A DNA stretch of 64,000 nt, taken from assembly GCA_002336895.1 (NCBI GenBank), contig DDFC01000042.1, forward strand, positions 62,001-126,000, given 5' to 3'. Both the position numbers and the translations under genes were made by a program. The stretch is from Verrucomicrobiaceae bacterium UBA1938. GTDB lineage: Bacteria > Verrucomicrobiota > Verrucomicrobiia > Verrucomicrobiales > Verrucomicrobiaceae. The notes under the pieces were generated by a model. That model was not told where the DNA came from. It saw only the letters and a list, made by a program, of their open reading frames with translations, and made no database searches. This document shows, piece after piece, positions 51,716 through 60,542 of the stretch. How positions within the stretch are numbered: position 1 is the first letter of the stretch; each line of letters opens with the position of its first letter.

Positions 51716-52627
51716 ATGAAGCCCACACTCCTCATCCTCGCTGCCGGCATGGGCAGCCGTTACGGCGGTCTGAAACAACTCGATGCCATGGGGCCATCCG
51801 GAGAGGTGGTGCTGGACTACTCCGTGTTTGACGCCATCCGCGCTGGATTCGGCAAGGTGGTATTCGTCATCCGCCGCGACTTTGAAGAGCTCTTCCGCAC
51901 GCAGATCGGCAGCAAGTACGCGGGCCGCATCGAGGTGGAGTATGCGTTTCAGGACATCAATGACCTGCCTGCTGGCTTCACCGTGCCGGAAGGTCGCACC
52001 AAGCCCTGGGGCACCGCGCATGCGCTGCTCTCTGCGGAGAAGGTGGTGAATGAGCCCTTCCTCATGATCAATGCGGACGACTTCTACGGGCAGGATGCCT
52101 ATAAGAAGATCGCCGCCGATCTGGTGCAGCCGCGCGCGCAGGACGGCAAGAGCCACTGGTCCATGGTGGGTTTTTACCTGAAGAACACGCTCTCAGACCA
52201 CGGCAGCGTCTCGCGCGGCGTGTGCACCTGCGATGCGAACGGCATGCTGAAAACCGTGCTGGAAATGACCAAGATCTTCAAGCACGGCGATGCCGCTGAA
52301 AACCGCGAGGTGGAAGGCGCCTATGTGCCGCTGACGGGCGAGGAAGTGGTGTCGATGAACTTCTTCGGCTTCACGCCGGACATCTTTGCGCATCTGCGCA
52401 CAGCCTTCACCGCCTTCCTCCAAGAGCGCGGCCACGAGCAGAAATCCGAGTGCTATGTGCCTGCGCAGGTGGATGCACTGATCGCCGCTGGCAAAGCGGA
52501 CGTGCGCGTGCTGGAGACGACGGGCAAGTGGTTTGGCGTGACTTACCCGGAGGACAAGGCGGAAGTGGTGGCCAGCATCCGCGCCCTGGTGGATGCGGGT
52601 GAGTATCCGCAGTCGCTGTGGGGCTGA
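51716..52627 (+). CDS. Sugar-1-phosphate nucleotidyltransferase family protein
   Basis: A 303-residue NTP-transferase fold enzyme: LILAAGMGSRYGGLKQLDAMGP is the nucleotide-binding loop, KPWGTAHALLSAEKVV the second, and MINADDFYGQDAY the Mg2+/sugar region. Related to UDP-glucose pyrophosphorylase-like and other nucleotidyltransferases in envelope or capsule synthesis; the sugar is unknown. The ATG at 51716 fits the usual N-terminus. It is followed by a cluster of hairpin repeats that separates it from the convergent waaA. Confidence 0.85.
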   Translation: MKPTLLILAAGMGSRYGGLKQLDAMGPSGEVVLDYSVFDAIRAGFGKVVFVIRRDFEELFRTQIGSKYAGRIEVEYAFQDINDLPAGFTVPEGRTKPWGTAHALLSAEKVVNEPFLMINADDFYGQDAYKKIAADLVQPRAQDGKSHWSMVGFYLKNTLSDHGSVSRGVCTCDANGMLKTVLEMTKIFKHGDAAENREVEGAYVPLTGEEVVSMNFFGFTPDIFAHLRTAFTAFLQERGHEQKSECYVPAQVDALIAAGKADVRVLETTGKWFGVTYPEDKAEVVASIRALVDAGEYPQSLWG

Positions 52628-52628
52628 G

Positions 52629-52711
52629 GTAGTGCGGGCAGGATTGCCCGTGCTACTGAGCGTGAAGTGGTCCGCACTCTCCGAGTGCGGAATGGGGGTC
52701 AGGAGACCCCC
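52629..52711. repeat. Three tandem hairpins between convergent genes
   Basis: Hairpin 1: GTAGTGCGGGCA with TGCCCGTGCTAC (52629-52656). Hairpin 2: GTGG plus TCCGCACT/AGTGCGG (52667-52690), a member of the GTGGTCCGCAC family seen at 33454 and 33606. Hairpin 3: GGGGGTC-AGGA-GACCCCC (52694-52711), overlapping the waaA stop codon. Together they may act as a two-way terminator or a REP cluster. Confidence 0.6.
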
Positions 52712-54036
52712 GCTCCTTGCAGCAGGCGCTCCGCGCTGCGGAGTGTTGCGCCTTCGTGCGTTTTAAGCGCGTTGTGGCCGGACTGCGCCATGATCGCAGC
52801 TTTTTCCGAATTTTGCAGCAGCGTGCGGCAGGCGGATTCGAGTTCTTCGAAGCCGGAGACCTGCTGGGCACCGCCGTGTTTCAGCAGAAGATCCACCAGT
52901 GGCGTGAAGTTTTCCATGTGCGGGCCGAAGAGCACGGGCTTCTGTGCCAGCGCGGCCTCGGCGGGGTTCTGGCCGCCTTCGGCAAGGAAGCTTTTGCCCA
53001 CCACCACCAAGGTCGCGAGGTGCTGCCATGCGGCGAGCTCGCCTGTGGTGTCGATGATGAAGACGGGGGCGGATGAATCGACGCGTGAGCCTGCCTCGCT
53101 GCGCAGGGCGGGGGAGATGCCGATGCTCTGCAACTCGGAGCGGATCTCCGCGCGACGTTCCACATGGCGCGGCACGATCAGCAGCGCGAGATCGCGCACG
53201 TGCTGACGCAGGCGCAGGAAGACGCGGGCGAGTTCGACTTCTTCACCCGCATGAGTGCTGGCGGCCAGCAGCGTGGGCTGTGTGGGGGCGATGCCGGTTT
53301 GTGTCAGGACCGTGCGCAGGGCGTCGATCTTTTCAGCGGGCACCACAGCGCCCTCGGGGTCGTACTTGATGCTGCCGGTGAGGTGAACCTGATCCGCATC
53401 CAAGCCAAAGCCCTGCCAGCGTGCGACGTCATCGGGCTCCTGCACGAGCACCTGCTTGAGCATGCCGAAGATGGGGCCGATGAGGGCGCGGAATTTCTGG
53501 TAGCGGCGTGCGCTGCGCGGGGAGAGGCGCGCATTGACGAGGGAAACAGGAATGCCCAGGCGCGTGGCGGAGGCCGTGAGATTGGGCCATACCTCGGCCT
53601 CCACCAGCACGAGCTGCGTGGGCTGGATGCGCTCCAGCATGAGACGGCCGACGCCGGGGAGGTCCACCGGGCTGAAGATGGCCACCATGCGGCCCGCGTG
53701 CTGTGCGGCCAGCTCGGCTGCGAGCGCATGGCCGGTGGGCGTGGTGGTGCTGAGCACGATGCCGAGATCCGCATGCGTTTTGATCAGGCGGTTGATGAGC
53801 TTTTTGGCCACGCCCACCTCTCCCACGCTCACGGCATGCACCCAGAAGCGTTCGCGCTGTGGCAGGGCATCGATGGCGGCCTGTGTCTCGCGCGGGAAGA
53901 AACCGAAGCGCTGCGCCAGATCCTGCCAGCGGCCATTGCGGCGGCGCATTTTGACGATGGCACCGGGCAGCATCAGGACGAGCCCCAGCGGCAGCATCAA
54001 ATTGTAGAGAGTGAGGCTAAGCGCTTTCGATGACAT
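52699..54036 (-). CDS. waaA: 3-deoxy-D-manno-octulosonic acid (Kdo) transferase
   Basis: A 445-residue glycosyltransferase that adds Kdo to lipid A precursors, showing the organism makes LPS. An N-terminal membrane anchor (YNLMLPLGLVLMLPG, residues about 11-27) precedes the GT-B core: FWVHAVSVGEVGVAKKLI with the catalytic glutamate, VEAEVWPNL, VNARLSPRSARRYQKF and the C-terminal PHMENFTPLVDLLLKHGGA loop. Its start overlaps the rsmD end by 20 bp, so the two are co-transcribed. Confidence 0.93.
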   Translation of the reverse strand: MSSKALSLTLYNLMLPLGLVLMLPGAIVKMRRRNGRWQDLAQRFGFFPRETQAAIDALPQRERFWVHAVSVGEVGVAKKLINRLIKTHADLGIVLSTTTPTGHALAAELAAQHAGRMVAIFSPVDLPGVGRLMLERIQPTQLVLVEAEVWPNLTASATRLGIPVSLVNARLSPRSARRYQKFRALIGPIFGMLKQVLVQEPDDVARWQGFGLDADQVHLTGSIKYDPEGAVVPAEKIDALRTVLTQTGIAPTQPTLLAASTHAGEEVELARVFLRLRQHVRDLALLIVPRHVERRAEIRSELQSIGISPALRSEAGSRVDSSAPVFIIDTTGELAAWQHLATLVVVGKSFLAEGGQNPAEAALAQKPVLFGPHMENFTPLVDLLLKHGGAQQVSGFEELESACRTLLQNSEKAAIMAQSGHNALKTHEGATLRSAERLLQGAGVS

Positions 54037-54598
54037 GCGGAAGTTTGCGCAGCCAGACGATGCGGGTGGAGCCGTAGTGGCGGTCTGTCAGGACCTCCCA
54101 GCCGGGCCAGCTTTTCGTTTCGCGGTTGAAGTGATGACTTTCCAGAATGAGGTGGCTCTCCGCATGCAGCAGCGAGGGCAGCGACTCTTCAGCGAGGAGC
54201 TTGGCGATGAAGTCGGTGTCTGCATCGCTGTGCGTGTAGGGCGGATCGGCAAAGATGAGGTCAAACTGCTTGCCGTCTCTGGCCAGCAGGGGAAGCAGGC
54301 GGAAGACATCGCTGTGGCGCACGCTGGCACCGTTAAGGCGGGTCTTGGCGATGTTTTTGCGGATGACCTCGCACGCGCCTTTGTTTTCATCCACCAGCAG
54401 CGCGGAGGCCGCGCCACGGCTCAGGCACTCCAGCCCCAGTGCGCCGGTGCCGGCAAAGAGGTCCAGCACATGCGCGCCGGGCACCAGCTCTCCGAGCATG
54501 GAAAACACAGCTTGCCGCACCCGGTCCTGCGTGGGACGGGTGACGGTTTTCGGGACCTCCAGGGAGAGCCCTCCTGCTGAGCCGGAGATGATGCGCAC
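54017..54598 (-). CDS. rsmD: 16S rRNA (guanine(966)-N(2))-methyltransferase
   Basis: A 193-residue SAM-dependent enzyme. MRIISGSAGGLSLEVP is the typical start, RPTQDRVRQAVFSML the conserved N-terminal helix, VLDLFAGTGALGLECLSRGA the SAM loop and FADPPY the catalytic (D/N)PPY motif. It methylates G966 of 16S rRNA in assembled 30S subunits. In the waaA operon the genes overlap; the link of an rRNA modifier to LPS synthesis is probably only by position. Confidence 0.93.
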   Translation of the reverse strand: MRIISGSAGGLSLEVPKTVTRPTQDRVRQAVFSMLGELVPGAHVLDLFAGTGALGLECLSRGAASALLVDENKGACEVIRKNIAKTRLNGASVRHSDVFRLLPLLARDGKQFDLIFADPPYTHSDADTDFIAKLLAEESLPSLLHAESHLILESHHFNRETKSWPGWEVLTDRHYGSTRIVWLRKLPHVIESA

Positions 54599-54768
54599 GT
54601 GTCTCCTTTAGCGGTGGGATGGGGGGATGCAAGAGGGGATGGAAGACGCCGTGGCAGCAGCGGCATGACGATTTTAAAAGGTCTTGCCGCGATCAGAACG
54701 TGGTGACGTTCGACGATGCTCCCAGAGAGGGCGTGCCCTGCCTCGCGCTGGCTGCTTGCGATGTGCTC

Positions 54769-55860
54769 TTACCGTTCCGTGGGCTCGCGCATGAGGTTGA
54801 GGACGCGGGAGCGGTCCACAGCGGGTGCGGCGGGCTTGGGTTTGGCGGGCGTTTCTGCCTTGGGCTTGGAGGCAGCAGGCTTTGCCTTCGGTTTGGAAGT
54901 GGTGGAGGACTTTTTGGATTTGGCCGCAGTCTCGTCGGCGGGCTTGGCTTTGGCTTCCGCCTTGGCTTTCTCGGCCTTGGCGTCTGCCTTCATGTCGGCC
55001 TCAGCTTTGGCTTTGGCTGCCTTTTCTTTTTCAGCTCTGGCGTTTTCCTCGGCTTCCATCTGGGCCTTGGCTTTAGCAGCGGCTTCTTCTTTGGCCCTGG
55101 CCTCTGCCTTTGCTTTGGCGTCGGCCTCCTCTTTGGCTTTTGCCTCCGCTTTAGCCTTGGCGCGTTCTTCGGCCTTGGCTTGAGCCTCGGCTTCCTTGCG
55201 GGCCTTCGCTTCGGCATCTGCCTTGGCCTTTTCCTCTTTGGCTTTCGCTTTGGCCTGGGCTTCCTCGGCAGCTTTGGCCTTGGCATCTTCTTCAGCTTTG
55301 GCGCGGGACTCAGCCTTGGCTTTGGCGTCTGCTTCGGCTTTGAGCTTGGCTTCTTCCTCGGCCTTCGCTTTCGCCTCTTCTTTGGCTTTCGCCTTCGCTT
55401 CTGCCTGGGCCTTGGCCTCGGCAGCGGCGGCTTCATCCAGAATGCCGCTGACAGTCACGGCACCTTCTGGAGTGATGACGCCGCCCTCGATGCGGATTTT
55501 GGCGCTGTCATTCTGGCCGATGTAGAGGCGGTCGTTCTTTCTCACCGTGCCCTTGCCGAGGATCTCTGCGTAGTCGGGTGTGATGGAGATGCTGGGGGCG
55601 ATGGCCTTGATGGGGGGGGTGGTGTCCTTGATGAACATGGCACCGCCGGTGGCCTGGTGGGACTCGCGGCCCCACTGGTCGCGGGTGGTTTCGATGCTCT
55701 GGGCGTAGAGATGAACGGAGCCGGTTCTGCGGCTGGCGTGGTATTTCTGGCCGAGGGCTGCGGAGGAGAGCTTGAACTCAGAAGGCTCGGGGGCGTTGGA
55801 GACGACGCAGCTGCTGAGACTGACGGCTGCGGCAAGCAGGCCGAGACGGAAAAAGGTCAT
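54769..55860 (-). CDS. Alanine/lysine-rich coiled-coil lipoprotein
   Basis: A 363-residue predicted lipoprotein. The lipobox LSSC ends a short signal (MTFFRLGLLAAAVSLSSC), setting the start at 55860. A globular part of about 120 residues follows (YHASRRTGSVHLYAQSIETTRDQWGRES). Residues 120-300 are almost wholly Ala, Lys and Glu in AKAKAEEEAK-like heptads, then a Pro/Lys tail (PKPAAPAV) ends in RVLNLMREPTER. The coil resembles the periplasmic domain of TolA, and the tolA gene lies 5 kb upstream on the same strand. A span across the periplasm is plausible, but the function is unknown. Confidence 0.75.
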   Translation of the reverse strand: MTFFRLGLLAAAVSLSSCVVSNAPEPSEFKLSSAALGQKYHASRRTGSVHLYAQSIETTRDQWGRESHQATGGAMFIKDTTPPIKAIAPSISITPDYAEILGKGTVRKNDRLYIGQNDSAKIRIEGGVITPEGAVTVSGILDEAAAAEAKAQAEAKAKAKEEAKAKAEEEAKLKAEADAKAKAESRAKAEEDAKAKAAEEAQAKAKAKEEKAKADAEAKARKEAEAQAKAEERAKAKAEAKAKEEADAKAKAEARAKEEAAAKAKAQMEAEENARAEKEKAAKAKAEADMKADAKAEKAKAEAKAKPADETAAKSKKSSTTSKPKAKPAASKPKAETPAKPKPAAPAVDRSRVLNLMREPTER

Positions 55861-55928
55861 GATGAAACGAAAGGGGCTTTGGGGGATATGGCAAAATGTA
55901 ACAGGCGTGACACACACGAGTTTGTCTA

Positions 55929-58661
55929 TCACTTTCCAGTGCGCAAATACGCAACCACATCTGCCACGTCCTGAGCACTGAGGCCGAGCTGCGTGGCATT
56001 GAGCATCATGCTGTGCGGCAGCTTGCGGCGGGATTTGATGCGGGAGCGGGCCACATACTGGTTCTGCCCGCCCATGCTGCGCACGATCATGATGTCACCC
56101 TCAGTCAGCGCCATGCCATGGATGGTCACGCCGTCCTTGGTCACGATTTCCTGGCCGTCGTAGCCGTGGGCGATGTCCTTGCTGGGGTTGATGAGCGCCT
56201 GGGCGATGATCTCGCCGGGCTGGCTGCGGCCCCAGCCTTCGAGATTGGGGCCAAACTCGACGCCCTGGCCGTTCACCTGATGGCACATGACGCAGCGGGT
56301 CACGAGCTGCTGGCCGTTCTTCGCATTGCCCTGGAGCTTGAGCACATCCTCCAGCTTCACGCTGCTGGGCGGGCCGTCCGGGGTGATGATGGTGACGAGC
56401 TTGGCGCTGTCCGGATCAAAGATGCCGGCCTTCTTGAGCTCCTCGGCGATGCCAAAGGTGGACCACTCATCGGTGCTGCGCTTGATGAGCCACCACATGA
56501 CGTCGGTGTGGATGGGGGAGTCGGTTTCTTTGGCCAGGGCGAGCACGGCTTTGGCTGCCTCCGCCTGCGGGATGAAGACGAGAGTCTCCAGCGCGAGCCT
56601 GCGCTGGTCTGCGGAGAGCTTGGGATCTGCGGCGCGTTTTTCCAGCTCGGGCACGGCGGCGGCCGGGTGCAGACGCCAGGTGATGTGGGCAAAGTCATCA
56701 TTCCATGCGCCGATGGGCTTGAGCGCGGTCCACACGGCCTCTTCTTTGCCAGTGCAGCCGATGCCCCAGGCCTCAAGCAGGGAGCGGTCTCCGCCATCGA
56801 TGTGATGGGAGAGCTTTACAAGGAGAGGCACGCTCTGCGCGGCGGGCACATCTCGCAGGGCCACGGCCACCTCGCTGCGCACCATGGGGGAGAGATCGGC
56901 TGCGAGGCTGCTGAGGATGTCGATGACATCCGGCGTGGCGGCGCGGATAGCGCGCAGGGCCACGAGGCGCTTGGTGGCATCATCAGACTCCAGCCAGGAG
57001 CGAGTGGAGATGAGGCCCTGCTCTCCCATCTGCGCCAGCAGCCACACGGCGCGTGCGGCGAGGTAGGGATCTGCATTTTCACGCAGATGCTGCACGGCGG
57101 GCATGGCGGCCTGGCCGGCGGCTTTCAGACGTGCAAAGGCCACGTGGCGCACGTTGGTGGCCGGAGACTGCAGCGCGGCGATCTGGCCTTCCTGCGTGTC
57201 GAGATTGAGCGCAGGCACCTTGGGCTTGAAGCCCTTGGGCGCGATGCGGTAGATGGTGCCGCTGCAGGTTTCGTCGGTGTCCTGATGGCCGCCGGTGCGC
57301 TTGTCAAACCAGTCGCTCACATACACGGCGCCATCAGGGCCCACGCACACATCGGAGGGGCGGAAGAGCGTCTGGCGCTCGTCGGAGAGATTGTTGGCAC
57401 CGCCCACGAAGTCGCTGCCTTTGAAGACGCCGGAGGTGTTGGTGGTGCAGAAGTCAAAGCGCTCCAGCTTGAAGCCAGCGCCGTGCGGTTTGGGCAGGTA
57501 GCCAAAGACCACATTGCGTCCTGTCTCGCAGCTCAGGAGCAGGCCGCTCCACTTGGGGCCGAGCGCGCCGTTTTCATAGAAGCACATGCCGGTGGGGGCA
57601 CCGCCGCCGTACACATCGCCTGCGGGTATGATGCCGGGGTCTTCCTGCCGCCACTCGGCGGTGGGAATGCTCTGGCCGGGGCGCTTGTCGGCACGCCACT
57701 GGCGTTTGCCATCGGCGGAGAAGAAGCCAAAGCTGCCGCCCTCGATGAGATGGCTAACACGGCAGGCGGGCGGATCATCGTTGTCATTGAGAAACATGTC
57801 GCCATAGGAGGTGCGCACGCCTTCAAAGCTGTTGCGGTAGTTGTAGCCGAGGATGCGGGCGTTGTGGCCTTCGGCATCGATGCTGGCGGTGAAGCCACCG
57901 ACATACACGTGGCCGTCGTCGCTCTTCTGACCGGTGTAGGTGTTGTTGAGGTAAGCGCCGCCGATGCGGAAGGTGGTGCCGCTTTTGTCGCTGAACTGAG
58001 CGCCGCAGTTGCCATTGCTGAAGTAGAGGCGGCCATCGGGTCCGGCATAGACGCTGTGCAGGCTGTGGTCGTGCTGCGGCTGTTCAAAGCCGGAGAGGAA
58101 GATCTCGCGCTTGTCCACGGAGGGATCAAATTTGAGGTCGCGGTTCACATCGGTGTATTTGATGATGTTGGGCGCGTTGGAGACGAAGATGACGTTGTCA
58201 AAAACAGCGACACCCAGCGGGCACTCCAGCTCCTTTTCCTGCACAAAGATGTGGCTGCGGTCGCACTTGCCATCGCCATCGGTGTCCTGCAGCACGCGGA
58301 TGCAGTCGCCCTCGCGGTTGCGGCCGGAGTGGCGGCGGTAGTTCACGCCTTCTGTGACCCACACGCGGCCTGCGTGGTCGATGTCCATGTTGGCCGGATT
58401 GAAAAGCTGCGGGGAGGTGGCCCAGACGGTGATCTCCAGGCCCTCGGGCACCTTGAACATGGCGGGCTGCAGATGATCGGGCTGCACCTTGGAGGGATCG
58501 AAGGCGGGAGCGGTGAGATCGGGGGTGAAGGCCGGTTTTCCAGCGACGAAGGGGCCTTTGTCTTTTTTGCCCTTGGCGGCAGGTTTGTCCGGCGCGGCGG
58601 AAAGAAGAAGGAAGGGGGCGGCCAGGGCGAATATGACGAGAGGGTTGGGGCGCTTGGTCAT
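55929..58661 (-). CDS. PVC-type membrane-bound dehydrogenase with CxxCH haem site
   Basis: A 910-residue exported protein. After a signal peptide (MTKRPNPLVIFALAAPFLLLSAA) comes a PQQ-/quinoprotein-like beta-propeller (PEGLEITVWATSPQLFNPANMDIDHAGRVWVTEGVNYR to YVSDWFDKR), then HEAT-like helical repeats (about 530-760) and a C-terminal cytochrome c domain with CVMCHQ (CxxCH) and GPNLEGWG; the axial methionine is likely in the MALTEGD region. The architecture is typical of Planctomycetes and Verrucomicrobiota and often called membrane-bound dehydrogenase or haem-binding CxxCH protein. Substrate unknown. It is 147 bp downstream of pal. Confidence 0.9.
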   Translation of the reverse strand: MTKRPNPLVIFALAAPFLLLSAAPDKPAAKGKKDKGPFVAGKPAFTPDLTAPAFDPSKVQPDHLQPAMFKVPEGLEITVWATSPQLFNPANMDIDHAGRVWVTEGVNYRRHSGRNREGDCIRVLQDTDGDGKCDRSHIFVQEKELECPLGVAVFDNVIFVSNAPNIIKYTDVNRDLKFDPSVDKREIFLSGFEQPQHDHSLHSVYAGPDGRLYFSNGNCGAQFSDKSGTTFRIGGAYLNNTYTGQKSDDGHVYVGGFTASIDAEGHNARILGYNYRNSFEGVRTSYGDMFLNDNDDPPACRVSHLIEGGSFGFFSADGKRQWRADKRPGQSIPTAEWRQEDPGIIPAGDVYGGGAPTGMCFYENGALGPKWSGLLLSCETGRNVVFGYLPKPHGAGFKLERFDFCTTNTSGVFKGSDFVGGANNLSDERQTLFRPSDVCVGPDGAVYVSDWFDKRTGGHQDTDETCSGTIYRIAPKGFKPKVPALNLDTQEGQIAALQSPATNVRHVAFARLKAAGQAAMPAVQHLRENADPYLAARAVWLLAQMGEQGLISTRSWLESDDATKRLVALRAIRAATPDVIDILSSLAADLSPMVRSEVAVALRDVPAAQSVPLLVKLSHHIDGGDRSLLEAWGIGCTGKEEAVWTALKPIGAWNDDFAHITWRLHPAAAVPELEKRAADPKLSADQRRLALETLVFIPQAEAAKAVLALAKETDSPIHTDVMWWLIKRSTDEWSTFGIAEELKKAGIFDPDSAKLVTIITPDGPPSSVKLEDVLKLQGNAKNGQQLVTRCVMCHQVNGQGVEFGPNLEGWGRSQPGEIIAQALINPSKDIAHGYDGQEIVTKDGVTIHGMALTEGDIMIVRSMGGQNQYVARSRIKSRRKLPHSMMLNATQLGLSAQDVADVVAYLRTGK

Positions 58662-58807
58662 GGTTTGGGGGGACGAAAGGAACGGGCGCGGAGCCATGAT
58701 CTTGCGCGAAGAGGTGGGGGGAGAGTGCGGGGTGGCGGCTCTTGCGGAAAGCAGGTGCGGTACAGCTTTGATGCGCAGTCTCCTCCGACTACGCACAGGC
58801 CTTTCGC

Positions 58808-59302
58808 CTATTGCTGATAGATCACCACCACATCTGAGGACGGGCCGGAGGGGGAGAAGTCATTGCCAAAGCCCACGGTCTGAAGGTTGGCGGCTTCAAA
58901 ACCAAGGCCGATGAGATGCTGGCGTGCGGCGAGGGCGCGGCGCTCGGAAATGGAGCGGGCGTGGTCGGCCGGGAGATTGGGCGGTGTGTAGCCGGCGATG
59001 AGGAGGCGGGCTTTTTTATTCTTCTCCAGCGTTTCCTTGGCCACGCTGCGCAGGGCCTCCTGATGCGAGGAGGTGAGGAGGAAGCCCCCGTCATCAAACA
59101 CAAGGGCAGGGCAGGCGGGCTTGAGGCTGGTGGTGAGCGGGGAGGTGTAGCCCTCGCGTGGACCCAGGGCGTACACGACTGTCTCTGGGGTCGATTTTCC
59201 CAGAACCGAAGGCATGGGGATGGTGCCGCAGGAGGTCAGCAGCAGGGACACGCCGAGGGCGGCGCTGAGGAGGAGAGTGCTGGCTGGGAGTGCGGTCATC
59301 AT
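58808..59302 (-). CDS. pal: Peptidoglycan-associated lipoprotein (OmpA-like)
   Basis: A 164-residue lipoprotein: hydrophobic signal with lipobox LLTSC, then an OmpA C-terminal domain with ARLLIAGYTPPNLPADHARSISERRALAARQHLIGLGF, where the NxxLxxxRAxxV pattern for diaminopimelate binding appears in altered form (DHARSISERRALAARQHL). Located 12 bp after tolB, closing the tolQRAB-pal string. It anchors the Tol complex to peptidoglycan and the outer membrane. The domain is more divergent than in Proteobacteria. Confidence 0.83.
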   Translation of the reverse strand: MMTALPASTLLLSAALGVSLLLTSCGTIPMPSVLGKSTPETVVYALGPREGYTSPLTTSLKPACPALVFDDGGFLLTSSHQEALRSVAKETLEKNKKARLLIAGYTPPNLPADHARSISERRALAARQHLIGLGFEAANLQTVGFGNDFSPSGPSSDVVVIYQQ

Positions 59303-59314
59303 CGAGTTGGGGGC

Positions 59315-60532
59315 TTAGCGCATCCAGCGCGGTTCGGTGATGCGGCTGTAGCCATTGAGGATGGCACGGCGGCTGCCGCTACGCAGATCATGCACGTAGA
59401 GCTGGCCGTGCTGCGCGTAGGTGATGAAGTGGCCGTTGGGGCTCCAGGAGGGATGCTGCGCGCCGCCTTTCTGCACCACATGCACGCGGCCGTTGGGGTA
59501 GGGCTTGATGGCCACGGCCCACTCTCCGCCGATGCGTGTGGTGAAGGCGATGTGGCTGCCGTCTGGAGACCACTCGGGGTCGGTGCAAAACTGGTAGCCG
59601 GTGCGCCAGCGGTAGAGGCGGGAGGATTCCCCCTCCTTGAAGGGCACCTCCACGGTGTAGAGGCGTGGGCCGTCGCCATCGTCGCTGGAAAAGACGAGGT
59701 GCTTGCCGTCCGGGTGCCAGGAGGGGCTGGAGGGCGCGCCGATGGAGTCGCTCACGCAGGCGGCGGTGTTGGTGCTGAGGTCGCTGACAAAGATTTCGGG
59801 ATTGCCGATGAAGCTCATCACTGCGGCGATGTGGGTGCCGTCTGGAGAGAAGGCCGCGCCAAAGCTGCTGCCCGGCGTGTCCGTGACGCCGCGCTCCCAG
59901 CCGAGATTCAGGTCCAGCAGGCGGATGATGGGGAAGCCGCTGCGATAGCTGGTGAAGGCGATCATGGAGGAGTCCGGCGCCAGTGTGGGCGAGACGGCGC
60001 CGAATTTATCATGCGTGACCTGGTGCACCTCTCCGCCTTCGGCATCACACACATACACCTGGCGTCTGCCGCTGTGGTCGCTGACAAAGACGATGCGGCT
60101 GGTGGCCAGGCCGGGCCTGCCGGTGATGGTGTAGATGATGTCGTCTGTGAGGGCCTTGAGGTTTTCATCCAGGCCAGGGGCGGCATAGCTGCGGCGAAAG
60201 ACGTCCTTGCCCTTGGCATCTCTCAGGCGGCCGTCCACACGCCCGCCCACGGAGGTTCCCTCCACGATGAAGTCCACTTTTTCATCCGCGTCCGCCACAA
60301 AGAACTCGCGCGAGTCCCGCAGCTCCTTGAGGAGGGTCTGCTGGGCGCTGGAGCCGGTGCCACCGGTGAAAGGGGCCACGCGGATGCGAGGCGGGGCTTT
60401 TTTGGTGTCTTCCGTTTTGGCCTTGTGCCCGAGACCGACGAGGCCGCGCAGATGTGCCATGAAGCCTCCTTCCGCCTGGACGCCCTGAGAGGCGGTGAGG
60501 GAGAGCAGGAGAAGCAGCGCGCGTGCGTTCAT
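59315..60532 (-). CDS. tolB: TolB periplasmic beta-propeller protein
   Basis: A 405-residue protein with a signal peptide (MNARALLLLLSLTASQGVQA) and two domains: an N-terminal TolB_N-like part (PPRIRVAPFTGGTGSSAQQTLLKELRDS) and a C-terminal six-bladed propeller of WSPDGSHIAFTTRIGG-type repeats (SPTLAPDSSMIAFTSYRSG; SWHPDGKHLVFSSDDG). TolB links Pal, TolA and outer-membrane components. It lies 10 bp after tolA. Confidence 0.9.
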   Translation of the reverse strand: MNARALLLLLSLTASQGVQAEGGFMAHLRGLVGLGHKAKTEDTKKAPPRIRVAPFTGGTGSSAQQTLLKELRDSREFFVADADEKVDFIVEGTSVGGRVDGRLRDAKGKDVFRRSYAAPGLDENLKALTDDIIYTITGRPGLATSRIVFVSDHSGRRQVYVCDAEGGEVHQVTHDKFGAVSPTLAPDSSMIAFTSYRSGFPIIRLLDLNLGWERGVTDTPGSSFGAAFSPDGTHIAAVMSFIGNPEIFVSDLSTNTAACVSDSIGAPSSPSWHPDGKHLVFSSDDGDGPRLYTVEVPFKEGESSRLYRWRTGYQFCTDPEWSPDGSHIAFTTRIGGEWAVAIKPYPNGRVHVVQKGGAQHPSWSPNGHFITYAQHGQLYVHDLRSGSRRAILNGYSRITEPRWMR

Positions 60533-60542
60533 GTGGGGGCGA

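Noticed and set aside
54770..55440. Periodic repeats that could be mistaken for a CRISPR or satellite array
   Set aside because: They are codon-level repeats of the Ala/Lys/Glu coil; no constant repeat with unique spacers.
56013..58817. A 934-residue open frame opposite the CxxCH dehydrogenase
   Set aside because: Antisense to a gene with clear domains; no motif of its own.
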